A stretch of 30,873 bases of DNA from an uncultured Collinsella sp. (GTDB lineage Bacteria > Actinomycetota > Coriobacteriia > Coriobacteriales > Coriobacteriaceae), in the NCBI GenBank assembly GCA_900765115.1, contig CAAFQK010000062.1, positions 1 to 30,873 of the forward strand, in the 5' to 3' direction. The number at the start of each line of letters is the position of its first letter. Position 1 is the first letter of the stretch. Positions 7,211-15,247 of this stretch are shown here, piece by piece. A program made the position numbers and the translations under genes. A model generated the notes under the pieces. That model had not been told where the DNA came from. It saw only the letters and a program-made list of their open reading frames with translations, and made no database searches.

Positions 7211-8596
7211 ATGACTAAGGAACTCGATTTCGAGGCAATTAAAAACGCTGCTGAGTCCCATCGTGCTGATATGACTCGCTTCCTGCGCGCTATGATCTCC
7301 CATCCCTCTGAGTCTTGCGAGGAGGGTGAGGTTGTCGCCTGCATCAAGGCCGAGATGGAGAACCTTGGCTATGACGAGGTCAAGGTCGATGGCCTGGGCA
7401 ACGTCATGGGCTTTATGGGCGAGGGCGACAAGATCATCGCCATCGACTCCCACATCGACACCGTCGGCATCGGCAACATCGAGAACTGGGATGCCGATCC
7501 CTATGAGGGCTACGAGACCGACGAGATCATCTACGGCCGCGGCGGCTCCGACCAGGAGGGCGGCATGGCTTCTGCTACCTACGCTGCCAAGATGATGAAG
7601 GACATGGGCCTCATCCCCGAGGGCTACAAGATCATGGTCGTCGGCACCGTCCAGGAAGAGGACTGCGACGGCATGTGCTGGCAGTACATCTACAACAAGG
7701 ATGGCATTAAGCCCGAGTTCGTCATTTCCACCGAACCCACCGACGGCGGCATCTATCGCGGTCACCGCGGCCGCATGGAGATCCGCGTCGACGTTCACGG
7801 TACCTCCTGCCACGGCTCCGCTCCCGACCGCGGCGACAACGCCATCTACAAGATGGCCGACATCATCGCCGACGTCCGCGCCCTCAACAACAACGGCTGC
7901 GACGAGTCGACCGACATCAAGGGTCTCGTCAAGATGCTCGACCCCAAGTACAATCCCGAGCACTTCGAGGATGCCCGCTTCCTGGGCCGCGGCACCTGCA
8001 CCGTCAGCCAGATCTTCTACACCAGCCCCAGCCGCTGCGCCGTGGCCGACTCCTGCGCCATCTCCATCGACCGTCGTATGACCGCCGGTGAGACCTGGGA
8101 GTCCTGCCTGGACGAGATCCGCAACCTGCCGGCAGCCAAGAAGTACGGTGACGACGTGAAGGTCTCCATGTACATGTACGACCGTCCGTCCTGGACCGGC
8201 GAGGTCTACGAGACCGAGGCTTACTTCCCCACGTGGATCAACAAGGAGACCGCTCCGCACGTCAAGGCCCTCGTCGACGCCCACAAGGCCATGTTTGGTG
8301 ACGAGCGCATCGGCTGCGAGCCCAGCATGGACAAGCGCACCGGTCGCCCGCTGTGCGACAAGTGGACCTTCTCCACGAACTGCGTCTCCATCCAGGGCCG
8401 TTACGGCATCCCCTGCGTGGGCTTTGGCCCGGGTGCCGAGTCTCAGGCTCACGCCCCCAACGAGGTCACCTACAAGGATGACCTGGTCACCGCTGCCGCC
8501 ATGTACGTGGCTGCCCTGAACCTCTACGATCCGAGCCAGGCCGATGGCGACGCCACCGTGTTCCGCGCCGGTCTGACCAACAACAAGATCGATTAG
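7211..8596 (+). CDS. ygeY: YgeY-type M20 family metallohydrolase
   Basis: The protein is 461 aa from the ATG at 7211, which is preceded by GAAAGG at 9 nt. A TTG at 7202 in the same frame would leave no room for the ribosome binding site. It is an M20/ArgE-DapE-type di-zinc hydrolase. Metal ligands are visible at H81 and D83 (SHIDT), D114 (GRGGSDQEGG) and E149/E150 (VGTVQEED). A dimerisation/lid insert follows (about 190-300, with HRGRMEIRVDVHG and SCHGSAPDRGDNA), and PGAESQAHAPNE lies near the C-terminus. YgeY proteins are annotated as selenium-metabolism hydrolases and travel with ygeX and ygeW. In the proposed purine pathway it would release diaminopropionate or a related amine from an N-acyl or N-carbamoyl precursor; this step is inferred from context. 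Confidence 0.92.
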   Translation: MTKELDFEAIKNAAESHRADMTRFLRAMISHPSESCEEGEVVACIKAEMENLGYDEVKVDGLGNVMGFMGEGDKIIAIDSHIDTVGIGNIENWDADPYEGYETDEIIYGRGGSDQEGGMASATYAAKMMKDMGLIPEGYKIMVVGTVQEEDCDGMCWQYIYNKDGIKPEFVISTEPTDGGIYRGHRGRMEIRVDVHGTSCHGSAPDRGDNAIYKMADIIADVRALNNNGCDESTDIKGLVKMLDPKYNPEHFEDARFLGRGTCTVSQIFYTSPSRCAVADSCAISIDRRMTAGETWESCLDEIRNLPAAKKYGDDVKVSMYMYDRPSWTGEVYETEAYFPTWINKETAPHVKALVDAHKAMFGDERIGCEPSMDKRTGRPLCDKWTFSTNCVSIQGRYGIPCVGFGPGAESQAHAPNEVTYKDDLVTAAAMYVAALNLYDPSQADGDATVFRAGLTNNKID

Positions 8597-8618
8597 TCCC
8601 ATTCCTCGATTTTGTTGA

Positions 8619-8643
8619 GCCGGGGGCCGCTCGTGTCCCCGGC
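8619..8643 (+). other. GC-rich hairpin between ygeY and ygeW
   Basis: GCCGGGG (8619-8625) pairs with CCCCGGC (8637-8643) around an 11-nt loop, 23 nt after the ygeY stop. No T-run follows. The rest of the 200-nt gap to ygeW shows no gene or clear promoter. Confidence 0.4.
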
Positions 8644-8797
8644 GCTCCCTGTTGACTTGGGGCCCGCGGTCGTTATCTCCCATGCTTCCTCAACGGTAGC
8701 GGGTCCTCGTCATAGCGCTCTGCATGTTCTAGCCACACGCGCATGCCGGAGCACATCTACTCATTGCGATCGTTTCACCTTTAGAAAGGACATTTAC

Positions 8798-10000
8798 ATG
8801 GACGCCAAGTTTACCGAGCTCGTCGAGCAGCTGAACGGCCTCGATTTTAAGGGTATGTACGGCAGCGACTTCCTGCACACCTGGGATAAGACCACCGATG
8901 AGCTCAAGGCTCTCTACATCGTCGCCGACGCCCTGCGCGAGCTGCGCGAGAACAACGTCTCGTCCAAGATCTTCGACTCGGGCCTGGCTGTCTCCCTGTT
9001 CCGCGATAACTCCACCCGTACGCGCTTCTCCTTCTCTAAGGCCGCCAACCTGCTCGGCCTTGAGCTGCAGGACCTGGACGAGAAGAAGTCCCAGATCGCT
9101 CACGGCGAGACCGTCCGCGAGACCGCTACCATGATCTCCTTCATGGCCGACGTCATCGGCATCCGCGACGACATGTACATCGGCAAGGGCGACGCCTACA
9201 TGGCCGAGGTCTCCGAGTCTGTCCAGCAGGCTTACGAGGACGGCGTTCTGGATCACCGTCCCACGCTCATTTCCCTGCAGTCCGACTCCGATCACCCCAC
9301 GCAGTCCTCTGCCGACATGCTCTACCTCATCAACGAGTTTGGCGGCCTCGAGAACCTCAAGGGCAAGAAGGTTGCCGTCACCTGGGCCTATTCGCCCTCT
9401 TACGGCAAGCCGCTGTCCTGCCCGCAGTCGCTGATCAGCCTGCTGCCCCGTTTTGGCATGGACGTCACCCTGGCCCACCCCGAGGGCTACGACCTCATGC
9501 CCGAGGTCGTCGAGCGCGCCAAGGGCTACGCCGCCGAGTCCGGCACCACCTTTAAGCAGGTCAACACCATGGCCGAGGCCTTCGAGGGCGCCGACATCGT
9601 GATCCCCAAGAGCTGGGCTCCGTTTGCCGCCATGGAGAAGCGTACCAACCTGTACGCTGAGGGCGACGACGCCGGCATCGCAGCGCTCGAGAAGGAGCTG
9701 CTCGCCCAGAACGCTACCCATCAGGACTGGTGCTCCACGACCGAGCTCATGGAGAAGACTGCCAACGGCCAGGACACCATCTTTATGCACCCGCTGCCCG
9801 CCGACATCTCCGGTGTCTCCTGCGAGCACGGCGAGGTTAACGCCGACGTCTTCGACATGCACCGCGTGGGCATGTACAAGGAGGCCAGCTACAAGCCGTA
9901 TGCCATCGCAGCCATGATGTTCCTGCAGAAGGTTGCCGATCCCGCCGCTACCCTCAAGGCCCTCGACGAGCGCAACACCGCCCGTTGGTTCCAGGCCTAA
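8798..10000 (+). CDS. ygeW: Knotted carbamoyltransferase YgeW
   Basis: The protein is 400 aa. The ATG at 8798 follows AGAAAGGA at 7 nt. An upstream in-frame extension to 8612 has no ribosome binding site and an unrelated composition. The protein belongs to the aspartate/ornithine carbamoyltransferase superfamily. The carbamoyl-phosphate loop FRDNSTRTRFS is at about 69-79, DHPTQ at 165-169, and MHPLPADI near the C-terminus. YgeW proteins are a distinct clade of unsettled substrate that lacks ordinary OTCase/ATCase specificity. In reverse they could phosphorolyse a carbamoylated intermediate to carbamoyl phosphate, giving ATP by a carbamate kinase. That fits a purine-fermentation role but is inference. 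Confidence 0.93.
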   Translation: MDAKFTELVEQLNGLDFKGMYGSDFLHTWDKTTDELKALYIVADALRELRENNVSSKIFDSGLAVSLFRDNSTRTRFSFSKAANLLGLELQDLDEKKSQIAHGETVRETATMISFMADVIGIRDDMYIGKGDAYMAEVSESVQQAYEDGVLDHRPTLISLQSDSDHPTQSSADMLYLINEFGGLENLKGKKVAVTWAYSPSYGKPLSCPQSLISLLPRFGMDVTLAHPEGYDLMPEVVERAKGYAAESGTTFKQVNTMAEAFEGADIVIPKSWAPFAAMEKRTNLYAEGDDAGIAALEKELLAQNATHQDWCSTTELMEKTANGQDTIFMHPLPADISGVSCEHGEVNADVFDMHRVGMYKEASYKPYAIAAMMFLQKVADPAATLKALDERNTARWFQA

Positions 10001-10023
10001 AGCCGGGCTGAGGTAAGCCATGT

Positions 10024-10063
10024 AAAGGGGGCGCTCTGCCAACCGGCGGGGTGCCCCTTTTTT
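10024..10063 (+). terminator. Rho-independent terminator after ygeW
   Basis: AAAGGGG pairs with CCCCTTT around an inner GC-rich arm (GCC...GGC), followed directly by a six-T run ending at 10063. It ends the ygeXYW unit; mocA-hyuA would need its own start or read-through. Confidence 0.75.
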
Positions 10064-10150
10064 GCATCGCGGGCGTGCGGGATAAGCGCTTTCGATGTGG
10101 ATGCCCGCGGCGCGAGTTATGGGTACGATGGTTTCGGGGGAGGTACCACC

Positions 10151-10765
10151 ATGAAACTTGGATGTGTCATTATGGCCTCGGGCGAGGGCAAGCGGTTTGG
10201 CTCTAACAAGATGCTTGCCGATATCTATGGCGAGCCGCTGATTGCCCGGACCATCGATTCGGTTCCCCGGGGCTTTGACGTTGTGGTTTCGACGCGTTGG
10301 CCCGAGGTCGCTCAGATTTGCGAGGACAAGCATTGCCCGTGTGTGCTGCACGATGGCGAGCTGCGCAGCGAAAGCGTCCGTGCGGGCCTTTCGTGGGGAG
10401 TCGAACGCAACTGGAAAGGTTGCCTCTTTTTGCCGGGCGACCAGCCGCTCGTGAGTTCGGATTCTTTTGAGGCCATGGTTCGTGCATTTGACGAGCGTGG
10501 CCGCAAGCATTCGGTGCGTCTTGCGTGCAACGGGGAGCCTTCGAGCCCGGTGCTCTTTCCGGCGGAACTGTTCGATGCGCTCATGCGTCTTGAGGGCAAG
10601 GACGGCGGCGGTTCGATCCTCAAGGACCGTATTGACGTGGTGCTGGTCGAGGCGCGTGCCTACGAGCTGTGGGACGTCGATACCGCCAAGGGACAGCGAC
10701 GCATAACGGAGCATATCGCCGCCTGCTCGTATTTTGATCGCGTGGCCAACAGCATCAATCAATAA
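10151..10765 (+). CDS. MocA/MobA-like molybdenum cofactor nucleotidyltransferase
   Basis: The protein is 204 aa. The ATG at 10151 sits 6 nt after GGGGGAGG; the longer in-frame start at 10097 lacks such a site. The N-terminal nucleotide loop is MASGEGKRFGSNKML (8-22), and the second motif FLPGDQPLVSSDSF lies at about 93-106. This is the MocA/YgfJ type, which transfers CMP to molybdopterin to make the cytosine dinucleotide cofactor of xanthine-dehydrogenase-type enzymes. Its place next to hyuA, yqeB, yqeC and xdhC supports that role over the MobA (GMP) role. The stop codon overlaps the ribosome binding site of hyuA, so the two are probably co-translated. Confidence 0.85.
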   Translation: MKLGCVIMASGEGKRFGSNKMLADIYGEPLIARTIDSVPRGFDVVVSTRWPEVAQICEDKHCPCVLHDGELRSESVRAGLSWGVERNWKGCLFLPGDQPLVSSDSFEAMVRAFDERGRKHSVRLACNGEPSSPVLFPAELFDALMRLEGKDGGGSILKDRIDVVLVEARAYELWDVDTAKGQRRITEHIAACSYFDRVANSINQ

Positions 10766-10774
10766 GGAGCAATT

Positions 10775-12142
10775 ATGATCATCATCAAAAACGGCGCGCT
10801 CGTGACGCCACAGGGGCTTCGCCGCGCCGATCTTGCCATGGATGGCGATAAGATCGTGCGGATCGCCGCGGCGATCGAGCCGGCCGAGGGCGATACCGTC
10901 GAGGACGCCTCGGGCTGCTGGGTGTTTCCCGGCTTTATCGACGGCCACACGCACATGCAGTGCTGGACTGGCATGGATTGGACGGCAGATAGCTTTGAGA
11001 CCGGCACGCGCGCGGCTGCCTGCGGCGGCACGACGACCATTGTGGACTACGCGACGGCCGATCGCGGCGTGACTATGCCCGATGCCTTGGCCGAGTGGCA
11101 TCGCCGCGCCGACGGCACTTGCACGGCAAACTACGCCTTTCATATGGCACTCGCCGAGTGGAACGAGCGCAACCGCGTCGACCTTTCGGCCATGCGCGAG
11201 GCGGGCGTATCGTCGTTTAAGACCTACTTTGCCTATGACCACCTGCGCCTGGACGATGCCGAGACGCTCGAGGTGCTCGAGGAGCTCAAGCGTATTGGCG
11301 GCATACTGTGCGTGCATTGCGAGAACGGTACGCTGGTGAATGAGCTGCAGAAGCGCGTGTTTGAGCAAGGTATCCACGGGCCCGAGGGCCACGCGCTCAG
11401 CCGTCCGGACGTGTGCGAGGCCGAGGCAGTGAGCCGCCTGCTATATCTGGCGCACCTGGCCGGCGACGTACCGGTCAACGTGGTTCACCTTTCGACCAAG
11501 CTGGGGCTCGAGGCCATCCGTGCCGCCAAGGCGCGCGGCCAGAAGAACATCTATGTCGAGACCTGCCCCCAGTATCTGATGCTCGACGATACTTGCTACT
11601 TGGAGCAGGGCGAGGACGGCTTTGCGGGTGCCAAGTATGTGATGAGTCCGCCGCTGCGCCATGCCGGCGACCGTGCGGCTCTGCGCGAGGCACTTGTGGC
11701 CGGCGAGATCGATACGATCGCGACCGACCACTGCAGCTTTAACCTGCACGGGCAAAAGGACCGCGGGCGCGACGACTTCCGCGCGATTCCCAACGGCGGA
11801 CCCGGTGTGGAGCATCGTCCCGTCGCGATCGCTACGAGCTTTGAGGGACAGCTGGGCCCCGAGGACCTCTGCCGCCTGATGAGCGAGAACCCGGCGCGCG
11901 TCTTTGGCATGTATCCGCGCAAGGGCTGTCTTGCCGAGGGTGCCGATGCCGACGTGTGCGTGTGGGATCCCAAGGCGCGCTGGACCATTCGCGCGGCGAC
12001 GCAGCATCAGGCTGTGGACTACACACCGCTCGAGGGCTTTGAGGCACATGGCCGCGCCAAGGCTGTGTTTGTGAATGGCGTGCTGGCCGCGCGCGACGGC
12101 GAGCCCACCGGAGCCCAACCCGGCCGCTACGTCCCCCGCTAG
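10775..12142 (+). CDS. hyuA: D-hydantoinase/dihydropyrimidinase family amidohydrolase HyuA
   Basis: The protein is 455 aa, typical for cyclic amidohydrolases that open hydantoin or dihydropyrimidine rings. The di-metal site is complete: H58 and H60 (GFIDGHTHM), the carboxylated lysine K149 (SSFKTYFAY), H181 (CVHCENG), H238 (NVVHLSTK) and D318 (TIATDHCSF). AAGGAG overlaps the mocA stop 9 nt upstream. E. coli hyuA lies in the equivalent ygeW-ygeX-ygeY gene region. The protein could open a ring in purine breakdown (a hydantoin or ureide intermediate) and feed YgeW/YgeY. The exact substrate is not shown by sequence. Confidence 0.92.
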   Translation: MIIIKNGALVTPQGLRRADLAMDGDKIVRIAAAIEPAEGDTVEDASGCWVFPGFIDGHTHMQCWTGMDWTADSFETGTRAAACGGTTTIVDYATADRGVTMPDALAEWHRRADGTCTANYAFHMALAEWNERNRVDLSAMREAGVSSFKTYFAYDHLRLDDAETLEVLEELKRIGGILCVHCENGTLVNELQKRVFEQGIHGPEGHALSRPDVCEAEAVSRLLYLAHLAGDVPVNVVHLSTKLGLEAIRAAKARGQKNIYVETCPQYLMLDDTCYLEQGEDGFAGAKYVMSPPLRHAGDRAALREALVAGEIDTIATDHCSFNLHGQKDRGRDDFRAIPNGGPGVEHRPVAIATSFEGQLGPEDLCRLMSENPARVFGMYPRKGCLAEGADADVCVWDPKARWTIRAATQHQAVDYTPLEGFEAHGRAKAVFVNGVLAARDGEPTGAQPGRYVPR

Positions 12143-12162
12143 CAGCAAAGATGCCGTGTCCC

Positions 12163-12241
12163 CTCCTCAGTTGCGGTGAAATACGGACTGTTTGCGGCCG
12201 TCGGGCGGCCAAACAGTCCGTATTTCACCGCAACTGAGGAG
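12163..12241. repeat. Long intergenic palindrome, copy 1
   Basis: Two perfect 32-nt inverted arms (12163-12194 and 12210-12241) surround a 15-nt centre that contains a GGCCG/CGGCC pair. It sits between the convergent ends of hyuA and yqeC and fills most of the gap. The same core (AGTTGCGGTGAAATACGGA) recurs at 14954. It is a likely bidirectional terminator and a dispersed repeat. Confidence 0.85.
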
Positions 12242-12251
12242 ATGGGGCCGG

Positions 12252-12986
12252 CTACTTGAGGCTGCTGGCGACGACGGGGTGGTCGAGAGCTGCCTCGAAG
12301 CGGTCGGCCATCGTGGGGTCGCTGAGCGTGTCGACTTGGTTGAGCATGACGCGTGCGGTGCTGAGTTCCATCACCCGTATCTCGGCATTGAGCACCTGTG
12401 CGACGCGCTCGGGCGTGGCGATGTCGGTGAGCTCGCAGCCGCAACGCTCGCAAAAGAGCTCGGGGCGGTGGACGGCTTCGTGGATGGGCTTGCCGAGCCC
12501 TGAGGCGCCGACGATCCAGACGATGTTGGCCGTGCCAGAGGGAATCACCGGCTCCCAGGCGGCGTGGGCCTTGAGCGGGAGCCGCTTGCTGCCGTCCGCC
12601 TCGGCCAGGACGTAGTCAAAGCGCTGCGCCAGCTGGTCGAGCGGCTCGGCAGGGGAGGAGAGCTTGCCCGTCTGGGGGTCCAAGACGCCTGCCTGGCAGA
12701 TGCTTCCCCGCACAAGCCCCGCGCAGGCCTCGCAGGTGCAACCGGGGACATGCGAGGCGCCCGGCTTCCAAGGCACGGCGTCCAGGCGACGATTCGACCC
12801 GTCCCATGGCACGCCGGCAACGGGAAGCATATGCGTGGTGGTGCAGAGGAGCACGCGGCCGCCGGCGCGCATGAGCTCGAGACCCAGCGTCTTCAGCAAC
12901 GTCGACTTGCCGCCGCTGCCGATAATCGCGGTAATGCCCGGCTCGATCCTGAGCGCCGAGGCAAGATTGCCGCTAACCGTTTCCAT
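12252..12986 (-). CDS. yqeC: YqeC-type selenium-dependent hydroxylase accessory protein
   Basis: The protein is 244 aa. The P-loop is GSGGKST (23-29). VLLCTTTHM and the signature LAEADGSKRLPLKAH follow. Two Cys-rich patches (CTCEAC and CERCGCE) could bind metal. YqeC is a putative NTPase that co-occurs with YqeB and molybdenum hydroxylases matured with labile selenium; its biochemical role is not settled. The gene is convergent with hyuA and divergent from yqeB, so it is the only minus-strand gene inside the catabolic block. The ATG at 12986 follows a weak purine-rich site. Confidence 0.88.
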   Translation of the reverse strand: METVSGNLASALRIEPGITAIIGSGGKSTLLKTLGLELMRAGGRVLLCTTTHMLPVAGVPWDGSNRRLDAVPWKPGASHVPGCTCEACAGLVRGSICQAGVLDPQTGKLSSPAEPLDQLAQRFDYVLAEADGSKRLPLKAHAAWEPVIPSGTANIVWIVGASGLGKPIHEAVHRPELFCERCGCELTDIATPERVAQVLNAEIRVMELSTARVMLNQVDTLSDPTMADRFEAALDHPVVASSLK

Positions 12987-13088
12987 CTGTTCACCGCCGT
13001 ATAATACTGTGATAATAAATAATCATCAGAGTAGCGGTCGAGCCGCTTTTGCTCTGCTCAAACCGTAGCACAGGGAGGTGCCCCGGGA
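12987..13088. promoter_or_regulatory. Divergent promoter region yqeC/yqeB
   Basis: This 102-bp AT-rich gap stands out from the high-GC surroundings. TATAAT occurs on the plus strand at 13000-13005. TATTAT hexamers can be read on the minus strand within 13002-13018. No strong -35 could be assigned. Confidence 0.45.
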
Positions 13089-13883
13089 ATGCTCGTTTAT
13101 GTTCGCGGCGCCGGCGATATCGCCACGGGTGTCGCCGCTCGCTTGGTGCGCGCCGGCGTGTCGGTCGTTATGGCCGATATCGCGGTTCCCACGTGCATCC
13201 GCCGCACAATCAGTTTTTGCGAGGCTATTCGCCTGGGCGAGGTCCAGGTCGAGGGCATTCGCGCTCGCTTGGCGCAGACGCCGGCAGAGGCGCTCGAGAT
13301 TACCCAAGCGGGGGATGTTGCCGTCGTGGTGGACCCTCAGGCCAAGATGCTCGATGAGCTTAAACCCGCAGCTGTGGTCGACGCGATTTTGGCCAAGCGC
13401 AACCTGGGCACCACGCGCGACATGGCGCCTACCGTCATCGCCGTGGGGCCGGGCTTTACCGCGCCGGTCGATTGCGACGCCGTGGTCGAGACCATGCGCG
13501 GGCATTTTTTGGGCCGCGTCATTACCCAGGGCTCGCCCCAGCCCAACACGGGCGTGCCGGGCGTGATCGCCGGCTATGGCAAGGAGCGCGTTATCCACAG
13601 CCCCGCCGCCGGCGTGTTTCGGTCCGACCGCGCAATCGGCGACATCGTGAGCGCCGGAGACGTGATTGGCTACGCGGACGATACGCCCATGTGCACGCAG
13701 ATCGATGGCTGCCTGCGCGGGCTTTTGGCGAACGGCGTGCAGGTGACTGAGGGCTTTAAATGCGCCGATGTCGATCCGCGTGGCGATGCCAGCTATATCA
13801 ACTACATTTCGGACAAGGCGACGTCGGTCGGCGGCGGCGTGCTCGAGGCACTCGCTATGCTCACCGATATCTTTAGAGGATAG
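13089..13883 (+). CDS. yqeB: YqeB (EF2563) family selenium-dependent molybdenum hydroxylase system protein
   Basis: The protein is 264 aa. It starts with a Rossmann-like VYVRGAGDIATGVAARLVRAG. Other conserved blocks are ADIAVPTCIRRTISFCEAI, MAPTVIAVGPGFTAPVDCDAVVETMRGHFLGRVI, and GVFRSDRAIGDIVSAGDVIG. Proteins of this family are markers for hydroxylases carrying non-protein selenium, such as some xanthine dehydrogenases and purine hydroxylases. GGGAGGTG precedes the ATG. It is followed after 9 nt by xdhC, which indicates one operon. Confidence 0.9.
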   Translation: MLVYVRGAGDIATGVAARLVRAGVSVVMADIAVPTCIRRTISFCEAIRLGEVQVEGIRARLAQTPAEALEITQAGDVAVVVDPQAKMLDELKPAAVVDAILAKRNLGTTRDMAPTVIAVGPGFTAPVDCDAVVETMRGHFLGRVITQGSPQPNTGVPGVIAGYGKERVIHSPAAGVFRSDRAIGDIVSAGDVIGYADDTPMCTQIDGCLRGLLANGVQVTEGFKCADVDPRGDASYINYISDKATSVGGGVLEALAMLTDIFRG

Positions 13884-13892
13884 AAGGCGGCA

Positions 13893-14936
13893 ATGGAAAA
13901 GCTCGATGTTGTGAATGCGGCGCTTGTCGCCCTGCGTGCTGGCGAGACGTGCGAGCTCGTGGTCGTAGCCGGCACGGCGGGGTCGTCGCCGCGCGGCGTG
14001 GGCGCCTGGATGGCCGTCTTTGCCGACGGTAGCCAGGCGGGCACCATCGGCGGCGGCAAGATCGAGCTCTTTGCGCTGGACGAGGCGCGAGAGCTGCTGG
14101 CCGCGGGGCAATCGCGTCTGGTCCGCTACACCATGGGCGGCGAGAACTCCGATACCGGCATGATCTGCGGCGGAGCCATCTGCCTGTGCTACCTACATCT
14201 GGATGCGACCCAGGCACCGTTGTTCCAGGAAATTGCCGACGTCTTGGTCTATCGGCGCATCGGCGACTTCGTCATCGACTTTGAACCGTTTATCGCGAGC
14301 GCGCTCGAGGGCGATGTGGCCGAGTACCATGGCGAGGCATCGCGCCATACCATTGCGGGCTGCCCCGGGCTTTCACTGGTGGAGGAGGGGAGTAACGTCA
14401 CCTACACTAACGCCGCCTCCGAGATTCCCGCGGCGCACGTCGAGACGCTCTGCCCCGAGGGCCTGACCTACATCTTTGGCTGCGGACACGTGGGCGCCGC
14501 GACGGCGCGCGTGCTCACGGCGGCGGGCTTTGCCGTCGTGGCCTGCGATGACCGCCCCGGCACGTTGACGCCCGAATGGGTGCCCGGTGTCTACGATCGT
14601 CGCCTGGTCGATTACAAGAACCTGAGCGAGCTGTGTCCCATCGGTCCGCGCGACTTGGTGGTCGTCGCCACGGCGGGTCACAAGTCCGATATCGACGTGG
14701 TGATTCAGGCCATGCGTGCCAAGCCTGCCTACCTGGGCTGTCTGGGTTCGCGCCGCAAGACGGCCTTTGTGCGCGCCCGCCTGGAGCAGGAAGGCTTTAC
14801 GCAGGACCAGATCGACGAGCTGCACCTTCCGATCGGCGTTGCCATCGAGGCCGAGGACCCCGAGGAGATCGCCATCTCCATCGCCGCCGAGATGATCCAC
14901 CTGCGCCGCACCAAACTCGTCCCCCGCAAGCGCTAA
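13893..14936 (+). CDS. xdhC: XdhC/CoxI family molybdenum hydroxylase maturation protein
   Basis: The protein is 347 aa with both halves of the family. The N-terminal XdhC/CoxI domain contains VAGTAGSSPRGVGAWMAVF and GTIGGGKIE (about 26-58). The C-terminal Rossmann domain contains YIFGCGHVGAATARVL (193-208), DDRPG and GCLGSRRKTAFVRARLEQEG. XdhC binds the molybdenum cofactor, protects its sulfurated form and inserts it into xanthine dehydrogenase. The catalytic hydroxylase is not in the window, so the target enzyme must be encoded elsewhere. The gene ends just before the second copy of the long palindrome. Confidence 0.9.
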   Translation: MEKLDVVNAALVALRAGETCELVVVAGTAGSSPRGVGAWMAVFADGSQAGTIGGGKIELFALDEARELLAAGQSRLVRYTMGGENSDTGMICGGAICLCYLHLDATQAPLFQEIADVLVYRRIGDFVIDFEPFIASALEGDVAEYHGEASRHTIAGCPGLSLVEEGSNVTYTNAASEIPAAHVETLCPEGLTYIFGCGHVGAATARVLTAAGFAVVACDDRPGTLTPEWVPGVYDRRLVDYKNLSELCPIGPRDLVVVATAGHKSDIDVVIQAMRAKPAYLGCLGSRRKTAFVRARLEQEGFTQDQIDELHLPIGVAIEAEDPEEIAISIAAEMIHLRRTKLVPRKR

Positions 14937-14953
14937 TCGCATCCCCACCAATA

Positions 14954-15020
14954 AGTTGCGGTGAAATACGGATTGTTTAAGCCTGTTAGGCCGCCAAACA
15001 GTCCCTATTTCACCGCAACT
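14954..15020. repeat. Long intergenic palindrome, copy 2
   Basis: The arms 14954-14978 and 14996-15020 form a 25-bp stem with one mismatch and one G-T wobble. The outer 15 bp (AGTTGCGGTGAAATA) are identical to copy 1. GCTTTTTGGG follows, giving the copy a short T-run, so it plausibly terminates yqeB-xdhC. It lies in the 311-nt gap between xdhC and rplE, which otherwise holds only a possible promoter. Confidence 0.85.
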
Positions 15021-15081
15021 GCTTTTTGGGACCCATTTGTGCGGGGGAGTTGTGGAGTTGTGCAGGCAGACGAGGTTTTTC

Positions 15082-15110
15082 TGGAAATACGCACCCAATG
15101 CGCGTATAGT
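15082..15110 (+). promoter_or_regulatory. Possible promoter of the rplE operon
   Basis: TGGAAA, a 17-nt spacer, then TATAGT lies about 137 nt before rplE. The -10 is good and the -35 only fair. The position after the palindrome implies that the ribosomal genes here have their own promoter. Confidence 0.45.
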
Positions 15111-15247
15111 ACCGATTGTTTTGTCGGCTCCTGCTGCGTCGAGTCCAAACCGCGAAATGCCATGAGCGGCGCGGATGCAGCCAGGAGGCACGAGGACAAC
15201 CCATCGTGGCCACGCCCCGTGCTTAAAACCCCAAGAAGGAGTGAACA

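Noticed and set aside
7160..8683. A 507-codon minus-strand frame opposite ygeY
   Set aside because: It is rich in Gly, Val, Asp and His with no family motif, and lies exactly opposite an M20 hydrolase with intact metal ligands.
8612..8797. A 62-residue N-terminal extension of YgeW
   Set aside because: There is no ribosome binding site at the upstream start, the composition is unlike the rest, and a strong site sits right before the ATG at 8798.
8729..11392. An 887-codon open frame on the minus strand across ygeW, mocA and hyuA
   Set aside because: Three well-supported plus-strand genes occupy the same DNA. The frame is open because of the GC-rich third positions and its composition (Ala/Gly/His/Val/Leu) is that of an antisense shadow.
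10151..14936. Selenocysteine-containing proteins, since the accessory genes are called selenium-dependent
   Set aside because: No in-frame TGA interrupts any of these genes and no selA, selB or tRNA-Sec is in the window. The link in this family is to a labile selenium cofactor.
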